Shown here piece after piece: positions 41,506 through 48,653 of a DNA stretch of 64,000 nt. Origin of the DNA: Halosaccharopolyspora lacisalsi (GTDB taxonomy: Bacteria > Actinomycetota > Actinomycetes > Mycobacteriales > Pseudonocardiaceae). Position numbers and translations under genes: made by a program. Location: contig NZ_JACGWZ010000001.1 of the NCBI RefSeq assembly GCF_014137975.1, positions 1,550,001 to 1,614,000 on the forward strand. Direction: 5' to 3'. How positions within the stretch are numbered: the first letter of the stretch is position 1; each line of letters starts with the position of its first letter. The notes beneath the pieces are model-generated. The model saw only the letters and a list, made by a program, of their open reading frames with translations, did no database searches and had not been told where the DNA came from.

Positions 41506-42462
41506 TTACTGGGACGGTGCCATGCGGGTGGCGAGGGTGTCGGCGAGTTCGCCGACGTGTTCCGCGTTCTCGAGGCGGTCCAGCCATGCCGTGGGCAGTT
41601 CCTGAACGCCGGTGCGGGCCGCGGCCAGAGCACCGGCCATGGAGGCGATGGTGTCGGTGTCGCCGCCGGCGCGGATCGCGTAGCGGATCGCCTCGGCCGG
41701 TTGGTCGGGATGCTGCAGGAAAGCCAGGACGGCCAGGGGGACCGAGGTGGGTGCGGCGGCGTCGTTGCCCAGGCGTTCGGCGGCGAAGGCGGGCGAGGCG
41801 GTGTCGACGAGGGCGTGCACCTGGTCCAGGTGGGATCGCCAGTCGGTGTGTTCGACGGCGCGGGAGAGTTGGCTGAGGAAGGCCGCCTTGTCCAGGGGTT
41901 TGCCCCCGTCGCTGTTCAGGGCCAGGAAGGCAGCACAGGCTTGCAGCATGGCGCCGCGTTGCCCGTGGAGGTGGGAGTGGGTGATCACGGCGCTGCGGGC
42001 GGCGAGTTCGGTGACGTGGGCGGGGCTGGTGCCCACCAGCGCGATCGGGGCCACGCGCATGGCGCCCCCGTTTCCGTAGGAGCCCTCCCCGCCGAAGCAG
42101 TCCTCGGAGGCTTTCCTCCACGGCGTTCCCCTCAGGACGCGCTCGAAGATTTCCCGGCTGCCCATGCCGTAACCCCGCCAGGGCTCGCGTTGCCATTCCC
42201 GGGCCAGTTCGAGCGCCAGGGCGTCCTCGTCGACCGGGACCGGATGTTGCCGGTCGACGAGATGACGCGCCAGCACCAGGGTCAGTGCCGTGTCGTCGGT
42301 GTAGCGCAGCTGAGTGGCGGCGCGCTCCTGCTGCGCGAGACGCTCACCGTCGACGCTGTGCGCGCCTTCGAAAGCGGCTCCCAGGGCGTCGCCGACGGCG
42401 ACACCGAACAACAGCCCCCGTGCCTTGGCGGCGGTCTGGGAAGGTGCTCCGGACGTGGTCAT
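41506..42462 (-). CDS. ADP-ribosylglycohydrolase family protein (DraG/ARH3-like)
   Basis: A 318-residue hydrolase that removes ADP-ribose from proteins or other acceptors. Seen: ARGLLFGVAVGDALGAAFEG near the N-terminus, RYTDDTALTLVLARHLV with the metal-binding TDD (near 54-58), GNGGAMRVAPIALV near 130-143 and AIRAGGDTDTIASMAGALAAARTG with the second GDTDT metal site near 271-294. ATG 42462 is taken; an upstream in-frame extension to 42612 has no protein character. No ADP-ribosyltransferase gene is nearby. It stands alone between sulP and htpG on the same strand. Confidence 0.9.
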   Translation of the reverse strand: MTTSGAPSQTAAKARGLLFGVAVGDALGAAFEGAHSVDGERLAQQERAATQLRYTDDTALTLVLARHLVDRQHPVPVDEDALALELAREWQREPWRGYGMGSREIFERVLRGTPWRKASEDCFGGEGSYGNGGAMRVAPIALVGTSPAHVTELAARSAVITHSHLHGQRGAMLQACAAFLALNSDGGKPLDKAAFLSQLSRAVEHTDWRSHLDQVHALVDTASPAFAAERLGNDAAAPTSVPLAVLAFLQHPDQPAEAIRYAIRAGGDTDTIASMAGALAAARTGVQELPTAWLDRLENAEHVGELADTLATRMAPSQ

Positions 42463-42746
42463 GGGCCGTTCGTCTCCTGCTCGGTGTGGGCGATGATGCG
42501 AGGGCAGGGGAGTACTGCGACGCTGGACAGCACGTAGGCAGCACCCTCTCCGGGTGTCATCGGGCACCCGGTACCGGGCTTCGAGCGCGGTCCGCTTCGG
42601 CATTGTGCGCACCGAGGTGGTGTGTCCCGGTTTCCGTGTCGCTGGTTCCCCGTTCTCCGGCTCTGCCAGGTCCCCCGGAACCGCCCCTCGCCGTGGTGGT
42701 CCGCCCGCGCGGGAACAGCCGCCCGAGGAGGAGCTTCCCAGCTCGC

Positions 42747-42782
42747 CCTCGGGGCCGGAACGACTGCTTTCCGGCCCCGAGG
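42747..42782 (-). terminator. Terminator hairpin of htpG
   Basis: CCTCGGGGCCGGAA (42747-42760) and its perfect complement (42769-42782) form a 14-bp stem with an 8-nt loop, 10 nt past the htpG stop. Confidence 0.75.
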
Positions 42783-42792
42783 ACGCGGAGCG

Positions 42793-44703
42793 TTACAGCG
42801 TCTGGGCGAGCCTGTTGGCCAGCAGGCTGGTGAACTGCGAGGGCTCCCGGAGCTCACCGCCCTCGGCCAGCAGCGCCATGCCGTGGACGAGTTCGGCCGT
42901 CTCCTCCAGCTCCTGACTCTCCCCGTTCTTGCCGTAGGCGTCGCGCATCCCGCTCACGAGGGGGTGGTTGGGGTTGACCTCGAGGATGCGCTTCACCCGC
43001 GGCACCTCGTGACCCATGGCGCGGTACATCTTCTCCAGCGTCGGGCCCATGTCGTTGGTGTCGCCGACCACGCAGGCCGGGGACGTGCTCAGGCGCGAGG
43101 ACAGCCGCACTTCCTTCACGTCGTCGGCGAGCTTGGTCGACATCCAGGACAGCACCTCGGAGAACTCCTGCTCCTGCTGCGCCCGCTCGGTCCCGGAGCC
43201 GTCCTCGTCCTGGTCGTTGAGATCGACTTGCCCCTTGGCGATCGACTGGAACTGCTTGCCGTCGAACTCGGGAGCCGACTCCACCCACATCTCGTCGACC
43301 GGGTCGGTCAGCAGCAGCACTTCCAGGCCCTTGTCCCGGAAGGCCTCGATGTGCGGGGAGTTCTCGACCTTGGACCGCGAACTCCCGGTGATGTAGTAGA
43401 TGCTGTCCTGGTCGTCCTTCATCCGCTCGACGTACTGGCGCAGCGTCGTCTTGCTCTCCGGATCGTGCGTGGACTCGAAGGACGCGATCTCGAGGATCTG
43501 GTCGCGGTTGTCGAGGTCGTTGACCAGACCCTCCTTGACGGCCTGTCCGAACTGGTCCCAGAACTTCCCGTAGCGGTCCGGGTCCTCGGTCATCATGTCC
43601 TTGACCGTGGAAAGGACCTTCTTGACCAGCCGCTTGCGCATCATCTGGATCTGGCGGTCCTGCTGCAGGATCTCCCGCGAGACGTTGAGGGAGAGGTCCT
43701 GGGCGTCCACCACGCCCTTGACGAAGCGCAGGTACTCCGGGAGGAGCGCCTCGCAGTCGTCCATGATGAACACGCGCTTGACGTAGAGCTGCACACCGCG
43801 CTTGTGGTCGCGCGTGAAGAGGTCGAAGGGAGCCATCGAGGGGATGAACAGCAGCGCCTGGTACTCGAACGTGCCCTCGGCCCGCATGTGGATGGTCTCG
43901 AGCGGGTCGTTCCAGTCGTGGCTGATGTGCTTGTAGAACTCGTGGTACTCCTCCTCGGCGACCTCCTCCTTGGGGCGGGCCCAGAGCGCCTTCATCGAGT
44001 TGATCGTCTCGATCTGCCGCGTGGTCTCGCCCTCGGAGTCGGTGCGCTCGACCTCCATCCGGACGGGCCACGAGATGAAGTCGGAGTAGCGCTTGACGAT
44101 GTTGGTGATCGTCGTGCTGTCGGTGTAGTCGAGCAGGCTGTCTTCCTGGTCCTCGGCCTTCAGGTGCAGCGTCACCGCCGTGCCCTGCGGGGCCTCGTCG
44201 ACCGTTTCGATGGTGTAGGTGCCCTCGCCGGTGGAGTCCCACCGGGTGCCCGTGTCCTCACCGGCCCGGCGGGTCAGCAGCGTCACCCTGTCGGCGACCA
44301 TGAAGCTGGAGTAGAAACCGAGCCCGAACTGGCCGATCAGCTCCTGCGCGGCCGCGCCGTCCTTCGTGTCCTTGAGCTGCTGGAGGAGTTCGGCCGTTCC
44401 CGACTTCGCGATCGTGCCGATGAGCTCCTGGACCTCGTCGCGCGACATGCCGATGCCGTTGTCGCGCACCGTCAGCGTGCGATGCTCCCGGTCGGCCTCG
44501 ATCAGGACGTGCGGATCGGAGGTGTCCACCTCCAGGTCCTTGTCGCGGAAGGACTCCAACCGCACCTTGTCGAGCGCGTCCGAGGCGTTGGAAACGAGTT
44601 CGCGCAGGAACGTGTCCTTGTTCGAGTAGATGGCGTGCACCATCAACTGCAACAATTTGCGCGATTCCGCCTGGAATTCGAACGTTTCCGCCTGTGTACT
44701 CAC
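42793..44703 (-). CDS. htpG: Molecular chaperone HtpG (Hsp90)
   Basis: A 636-residue Hsp90. Seen: ETFEFQAESRKLLQLMVHAIYSNKDTFLRELVSNASDALDKVRLESF at the N-terminus (ATP-binding GHKL motif I), VRDNGIGMSRDEVQELIGTIAKSGT (motif II, about 79-103), GQFGLGFYSSFMVAD (motif III, about 124-138), then the middle domain with GVQLYVKRVFIMDDCEALLPEYLRFVKGVVDAQDLSLNVSREILQQ and a C-terminal dimerisation region. Full length for the family. Start GTG 44703 with AGGGGA upstream. Monocistronic, ended by a strong hairpin. Helps fold client proteins under stress; I saw no heat-shock operator in the 650-bp upstream region. Confidence 0.97.
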   Translation of the reverse strand: MSTQAETFEFQAESRKLLQLMVHAIYSNKDTFLRELVSNASDALDKVRLESFRDKDLEVDTSDPHVLIEADREHRTLTVRDNGIGMSRDEVQELIGTIAKSGTAELLQQLKDTKDGAAAQELIGQFGLGFYSSFMVADRVTLLTRRAGEDTGTRWDSTGEGTYTIETVDEAPQGTAVTLHLKAEDQEDSLLDYTDSTTITNIVKRYSDFISWPVRMEVERTDSEGETTRQIETINSMKALWARPKEEVAEEEYHEFYKHISHDWNDPLETIHMRAEGTFEYQALLFIPSMAPFDLFTRDHKRGVQLYVKRVFIMDDCEALLPEYLRFVKGVVDAQDLSLNVSREILQQDRQIQMMRKRLVKKVLSTVKDMMTEDPDRYGKFWDQFGQAVKEGLVNDLDNRDQILEIASFESTHDPESKTTLRQYVERMKDDQDSIYYITGSSRSKVENSPHIEAFRDKGLEVLLLTDPVDEMWVESAPEFDGKQFQSIAKGQVDLNDQDEDGSGTERAQQEQEFSEVLSWMSTKLADDVKEVRLSSRLSTSPACVVGDTNDMGPTLEKMYRAMGHEVPRVKRILEVNPNHPLVSGMRDAYGKNGESQELEETAELVHGMALLAEGGELREPSQFTSLLANRLAQTL

Positions 44704-45360
44704 TGATCCCCTTTTCGAAAATCACAATTCTCGCGCGTCGCGTCGAACGACGACACCAGTACGGGCAGGATTATAGGAGCTCGCGTGAACGCGACAATCA
44801 CCCCGCCCTCGACGTCGGTGACACCGCATTCCGGCTGACCGCTGGTGTCGCAGTGGAACCTCGGGAACACACCGGGTGGCAGCGCGGGCCGATGTCCTCG
44901 ACGGCGGCGTCGCACCCGTCGATGGCGGTGGTCGGGACGAGTCATGCCCACGAGCCGAGGGTGAGCAGGCAGCGGCCGGGCCGCGTTCCTCGACGGCGAC
45001 TCCGTCGCGGACGAACCGTGACACCTCGGCGGGCAGGTCGAGGATCATCGAGGTGGACACCGGCGACGTGCCCCGAGCAAGCTGTTCCACAGCGGACCGA
45101 TGAGGGTGTACACTTGTCCACGTTCCGGGCTCCCGGTGACCCCCAGGCCGGTCGAGCCCGGAACTCCTCGTTGATACCGGATCGGCTGTAGAGCTGTCTT
45201 TCATCACGGGCGAGCCGGTCACGCGTGTCGGCGAGAACGTTCGTGCCTCGTACACCTGGTGGCGCGACCGGTGGTGCCTACGGTTGTGTCCAGGCATTCA
45301 TGTGCTCGACCAGGACCAACTACCCTCGGGCGCTCCTGATGGGAAGCTCGGATTCCGCGC
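44704..45360. other. htpG upstream region, no supported gene
   Basis: This 657-bp space separates htpG (-) from the 3' end of the sigma factor gene (-). It must hold the htpG promoter. Open frames are Arg/Ser/Pro-rich; one minus-strand island (SMILDLPAEVSRFVRDGVAV, near 45000-45060) has protein-like composition but no continuation. No RNA gene recognised. Confidence 0.45.
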
Positions 45361-46506
45361 TCATGGCCGCAGCAGTTGCCGCACCCGTGCGGCTTGGCGG
45401 GCGAGGTGGTCGCGCTCCGGCACGCTGGTCGCGGCGCGGGAGGCCTCGGCGTACAGCTCGGCGGCGTGCCCGCGATCACCGGCGCGTTCGTGCAGGTATG
45501 CCGCCACCGCGGCGTGACGGGCCAGGCCGGGGTTCACGCCGACCAGCGCCGCCAGACCGGCCTGCGGTCCGTCGGCCTCGCCGACCGCCACCGCGCGGTT
45601 GAGCCGCACCACCGGGCTCTCGGTGAGCAGCAGCAGTTCGTCGTACCATTCCACGATCTGCGCCCAGTCCGTCTCGGAGGTGCTCGGTGCGTCCGCGTGC
45701 AGGGCGGCGATCGCGGCCTGCGTCTGGTACTCGCCCAGCCGGTCGTGGGCCAGTGCGGCCTGCAGGATCGCCACCCCCTCGGTGATCAGGTCGGTGTCCC
45801 AGCGCGAACGGTCCTGCTCGGCGAGCGGCACCAGGCGACCTCCCGGACCGGTGCGAGACGTGCGGCGCGCGTGGTGCAGCAGCATGAGCGCGAGCAGCCC
45901 CGCGACCTCGGGCTCGTCGGTCAGGGAGACGAGCTGGCGGGTGAGGCGGATCGCCTCGGCCGCCAGGTCGACGTCCCCGCCGTACCCCTCGTTGAACACG
46001 AGGTAGAGCACTCGCAGCACCGTCCCGAGATCGCCGGGCTGGTCGAGCCGCAGCCCCGCGATCCGCCGCTTGGCCCGGCTGATCCGCTGCGCCATGGTCG
46101 ACTCGGGGACGAGGTACGCCGTCGCGATCTGCCGCGTGGTCAGGCCACCGACCGCGCGCAGCGTCAGTGCGACGGCCGAGCCCCGGGCCAGGGTGGGGTG
46201 CGCGCACAGGAAGTAGAGCCGCAGCGTGTCGTCCGCGGCGGGTGCCGGGCCGGCCGGGGGCTCTACTTCCACGGCCCGCTCCCGGCCCCGTCGGGACGCC
46301 TCGGCGCGGGTGGTGTCGAGGAACCTGCGCCACGCGACCGTGACCAGCCACGCTTTCGGATCACGTGGTGGATCGTCCGGCCAGGTCTCCAACGCACGGA
46401 TCAGGGACTCCTGCACGGCGTCCTCGGCCGACGCGAAGTCGGCTCCGCGCCGGACGAGGACGCCGATCACCGCGGGCACCAGCTCCCGCGGCAACGACTC
46501 GTTCAT
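45361..46506 (-). CDS. ECF42-type RNA polymerase sigma factor
   Basis: A 381-residue extracytoplasmic-function sigma factor with a long C-terminal extension. Seen: region 2 FASAEDAVQESLIRALETWPDDPPRDPKAWLVTVAWRRFLDTTRAE (about 24-68), region 4 LTLRAVGGLTTRQIATAYLVPESTMAQRISRAKRRIAG, then a DUF6596/TPR-like part with VLYLVFNEGYGGDVDLAAEAIRLTRQLV and AVAVGEADGPQAGLAAL. Known: ECF42 sigma factors have this extension instead of an anti-sigma factor and pair with YCII-domain proteins. ATG 46506 overlaps the stop of the YCII gene (ATGA), so they are coupled. Confidence 0.93.
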   Translation of the reverse strand: MNESLPRELVPAVIGVLVRRGADFASAEDAVQESLIRALETWPDDPPRDPKAWLVTVAWRRFLDTTRAEASRRGRERAVEVEPPAGPAPAADDTLRLYFLCAHPTLARGSAVALTLRAVGGLTTRQIATAYLVPESTMAQRISRAKRRIAGLRLDQPGDLGTVLRVLYLVFNEGYGGDVDLAAEAIRLTRQLVSLTDEPEVAGLLALMLLHHARRTSRTGPGGRLVPLAEQDRSRWDTDLITEGVAILQAALAHDRLGEYQTQAAIAALHADAPSTSETDWAQIVEWYDELLLLTESPVVRLNRAVAVGEADGPQAGLAALVGVNPGLARHAAVAAYLHERAGDRGHAAELYAEASRAATSVPERDHLARQAARVRQLLRP

Positions 46507-46910
46507 TCGGCGACCGTGGGCTGCTCGGACAGGAACGGGCGCACCTCGAGCCACTCGTGGATCGGCTCGCCCCCGGCCCCGGGAGCGGCGGACAGCTCCC
46601 CGGCCAGCGCGGCCGCGCGATCCCAGGACTCCACGTCGATGACCATCCAGCCGGCGATGAGGTCCTTGGTCTCGGCGAACGGACCATCGGTCACCGGTGG
46701 GCGCCCTCCGCCGTCATGCCGCACGAACGCTCCCTCGGGCGCCAGTGCTTGCGAGTCGACGAACTCACCCGTCTCTTCCAACCGGGCGGCGAAGTCACGC
46801 ATGTACTGCATGTGCGCGTCGACCTCCTGCGGCGTCCATTGGTCCATCGGTGCCCAGTCGACAGCGGGGGGCGGGCCACCTCGGTAGTGCTTCAGCAGCA
46901 GGTACTTCAT
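46503..46910 (-). CDS. YCII-related (DGPF) protein, ECF42 partner
   Basis: A 135-residue dimeric alpha-beta barrel protein. Seen: MKYLLLKHYRGGPPPAVDWA, HMQYMRDFAARLEETGEFVDSQALAPEGAFVRHDG and the diagnostic VTDGPFAETKDLIAGWMVIDVES. Known: DGPF/YCII proteins are co-encoded with ECF42 sigma factors and are likely part of the same response, perhaps as small-molecule or oxidant-handling proteins; mechanism is unresolved. ATG 46910 with GGAGGAG. First gene of a two-gene operon. Confidence 0.92.
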   Translation of the reverse strand: MKYLLLKHYRGGPPPAVDWAPMDQWTPQEVDAHMQYMRDFAARLEETGEFVDSQALAPEGAFVRHDGGGRPPVTDGPFAETKDLIAGWMVIDVESWDRAAALAGELSAAPGAGGEPIHEWLEVRPFLSEQPTVAE

Positions 46911-47197
46911 GGTTCTCCTCCTTCGTCGGGCGGCCCGCAGTGACCGCTGGTGTTCCCCGGGACGGAGCCGGCATCACATTCTCGACACCCGGAAGCGTGC
47001 CGAACTCTCCGGATCTGCTTCTGGCCGTCACCGCCCCTGGGTGCCCGCACCGCCGAACGAGAACCCGCCCGCGCGCACGCAAGCCGTTCCGCTTACGGAC
47101 CGGTGTGGCCGAGTGCGAGGGGCCGGGTGAGCACCCACCCGCCGCTGACCCACGCACCACACCTGGTCGGTAGCCCACAGTCCGCGGCTGCCCGCGA

Positions 47198-47644
47198 TCA
47201 GACGTCGGCTCGCCAACCGATGGGCAGCGAAACCGCGTGGCACCCGGAGCCTCCGCTCCGACGAAGCTCGTCGGCTGCGCGCTGTTCCGCGGCGTTTCGG
47301 TCGGTGCGGACGGCGATACCGATCGGATCGCGAGGTTCGGCTTCCACATCGCCGATGAGCACCACGTGCGTCATCTCGCCGTCGACCAGAGCGGTCCGAC
47401 CGGCGGCGCCCTGGAGCGGGTGGTGCTCCCAGGACGCGTACCGGCCGCGGGCGGAACTCGCCTCCCCGATGCTCTCGGCCTCTTCTTCGGTGGCGCACAC
47501 CGCGATCAGTGGCTCGACGCCGGCATCGACTCCAGGTGGGCTGGTGCGTTCGTGCACCAGCCGCACGATCGGCTCACGCATCGCAGTTCTCATCCACCGG
47601 GCCTGGTAAACCGGAGCGTAGTAGGCCCCACCACCGAAGACCAT
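47198..47644 (-). CDS. Hypothetical protein
   Basis: A 148-residue frame with good protein composition but no family I recognise. Seen: MVFGGGAYYAPVYQARWM, then REPIVRLVHERTSPPGVDAG, EPLIAVCATEEEAESIGEAS, DGEMTHVVLIGDVEAEPRDP and RNAAEQRAADELRRSG. The pattern of short strands and a helix could be an alpha-beta sandwich. The actual start may be the ATG 17 codons in (MRTAMREP). No operon partner; nearby genes are the ECF42 pair and a P-loop kinase on the opposite strand. Confidence 0.5.
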   Translation of the reverse strand: MVFGGGAYYAPVYQARWMRTAMREPIVRLVHERTSPPGVDAGVEPLIAVCATEEEAESIGEASSARGRYASWEHHPLQGAAGRTALVDGEMTHVVLIGDVEAEPRDPIGIAVRTDRNAAEQRAADELRRSGGSGCHAVSLPIGWRADV

Positions 47645-47779
47645 GGTGCAGAGCGTGGTTCCGGCTCACGTGGTCGAGTCCGTGCCGTTGCGGACCCGGC
47701 TGCGGTCACCGTCGAGGGCGCTCAGCTCGGCCGAAAAATTCGGTGGAGCACCTCGCCGTCACGCCGTAGCCTCTCCGAC

Positions 47780-47812
47780 ATGATGCAGCAGTTCTTCTTC
47801 CGACTCAGCTGA
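47780..47812 (+). CDS. Ten-codon leader ORF MMQQFFFRLS upstream of the P-loop kinase
   Basis: ATG 47780 to TGA 47812 encodes MMQQFFFRLS, with three consecutive Phe (TTC) codons. It lies 70 nt before the kinase start, and the GACTC inside its CGA-CTC codons can pair with GAGTC at 47823-47827 or 47861-47865. The layout resembles a ribosome-mediated attenuator. No clear ribosome site precedes it, so expression is uncertain. Confidence 0.4.
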   Translation: MMQQFFFRLS

Positions 47813-47865
47813 CTCGCTCCTCGAGTCCCGGCGCCGTGCCGTGCGCACTCGGCGCCTTCCGAGTC
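47802..47865 (+). promoter_or_regulatory. Possible attenuator: competing hairpins between leader ORF and kinase
   Basis: Segments GACTC (47802-47806 and 47811-47815) can pair with GAGTC (47823-47827 or 47861-47865). Within the same stretch GGCGCCG (47830-47836) pairs with CGGCGCC (47850-47856). Mutually exclusive foldings are therefore possible, directly after a Phe-rich mini-ORF. Confidence 0.4.
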
Positions 47866-47882
47866 AACGCTGAAGGAAGAAC

Positions 47883-48515
47883 ATGCTTTTGCTCGTCTCC
47901 GGTGCCTCCGGCGTCGGCAAGACAACCGCGCGCCTGCACGCGCGTCACCTGCTCGAGCGTCGCCGGCTCGACGACACGTACGAGACCGCCGAGCTCTTCA
48001 CGCTCGGCCCGATTCCCGCTGTTCCGACCATCGCCTGGCGCCAGGAACAGGTGGAAGTCGCGGTCCGCCACGCGATCGCCCTCGAGGCCGAGGGCAAGCA
48101 TCTGCTGTTCGCGGGTGATCCGGTGCCGCTCGGCGAGGTGCTGGCCGCACCGAGCGCCGACCGGATCGACATCGCCGCGTGCCTGCTCGATGTCGACGAG
48201 GAAGCTCATCTCGCTCGTCTCGCGCAGCGCGACGAGCCGGAGGAGCTGATCCAGCTCCATCGGAGCTTCGCCACCTGGCTGCGGGCGCACGCCACCGATC
48301 CGGGGCACGTCCCGGAGGCGGTCACCACCGATGCCTGGCCGGCGATGCGCTGGGAGCGTTGGGTCGGTCGTACCCCCGGGCCGGAGTGGGCGATGACGGT
48401 TCTCGACACCTCAGGGCGCACGCCCGAGCAGGTGGGGGCCGAGCTCGCCGACTGGTGCCGGCGTGCGGTGGCCGGGGACGCCCCGGTCTTCCGGGCCGGC
48501 TGGTTCCGCGAATGA
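47883..48515 (+). CDS. P-loop nucleotide kinase-like protein
   Basis: A 210-residue ATP-binding protein. Seen: MLLLVSGASGVGKTTARLHA with Walker A GASGVGKT at residues 7-14, HAIALEAEGKHLLFAGDPVPLGEVLAAPSADRIDIAACLLDVDEEAHLARLAQRD (about 62-117, strand-loop with LID-like arginine) and repeated Trp in TDAWPAMRWERWVGRTPGPEW near the C-terminus. Known: resembles AAA/broad-specificity NMP kinase-like proteins of actinobacteria; substrate unknown. ATG 47883 with AAGGAAGA upstream. Preceded by the leader ORF and ended by a strong terminator, so it is an independent unit. Confidence 0.72.
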   Translation: MLLLVSGASGVGKTTARLHARHLLERRRLDDTYETAELFTLGPIPAVPTIAWRQEQVEVAVRHAIALEAEGKHLLFAGDPVPLGEVLAAPSADRIDIAACLLDVDEEAHLARLAQRDEPEELIQLHRSFATWLRAHATDPGHVPEAVTTDAWPAMRWERWVGRTPGPEWAMTVLDTSGRTPEQVGAELADWCRRAVAGDAPVFRAGWFRE

Positions 48516-48524
48516 GCTGACCAC

Positions 48525-48562
48525 CGGGTGCTGCCCGCTCCGCTTGGCGCGGGCAGCACCCG
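48525..48562. terminator. Bidirectional terminator (14-bp stem)
   Basis: CGGGTGCTGCCCGC (48525-48538) and its exact complement (48549-48562) with a 10-nt loop lie between the convergent kinase and FMO genes, 9 nt after the kinase stop. Confidence 0.8.
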
Positions 48563-48653
48563 GACCTGTTGAGGTCGGCATCGGAGAGGTCGGCAGTGGG
48601 AACGCCACTCCCGACCCGAACACCTCCCGCACCTTCCGGGCCCCGGCCGGGAG

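Noticed and set aside
42622-44706. A 694-codon plus-strand frame opposite htpG
   Set aside because: It is the antisense shadow of HtpG, which has all Hsp90 motifs on the minus strand.
45219-45479. An 86-codon minus-strand frame beyond the sigma factor stop
   Set aside because: Its translation is Pro/Arg/Thr-rich and overlaps the real sigma factor 3' end in another frame.
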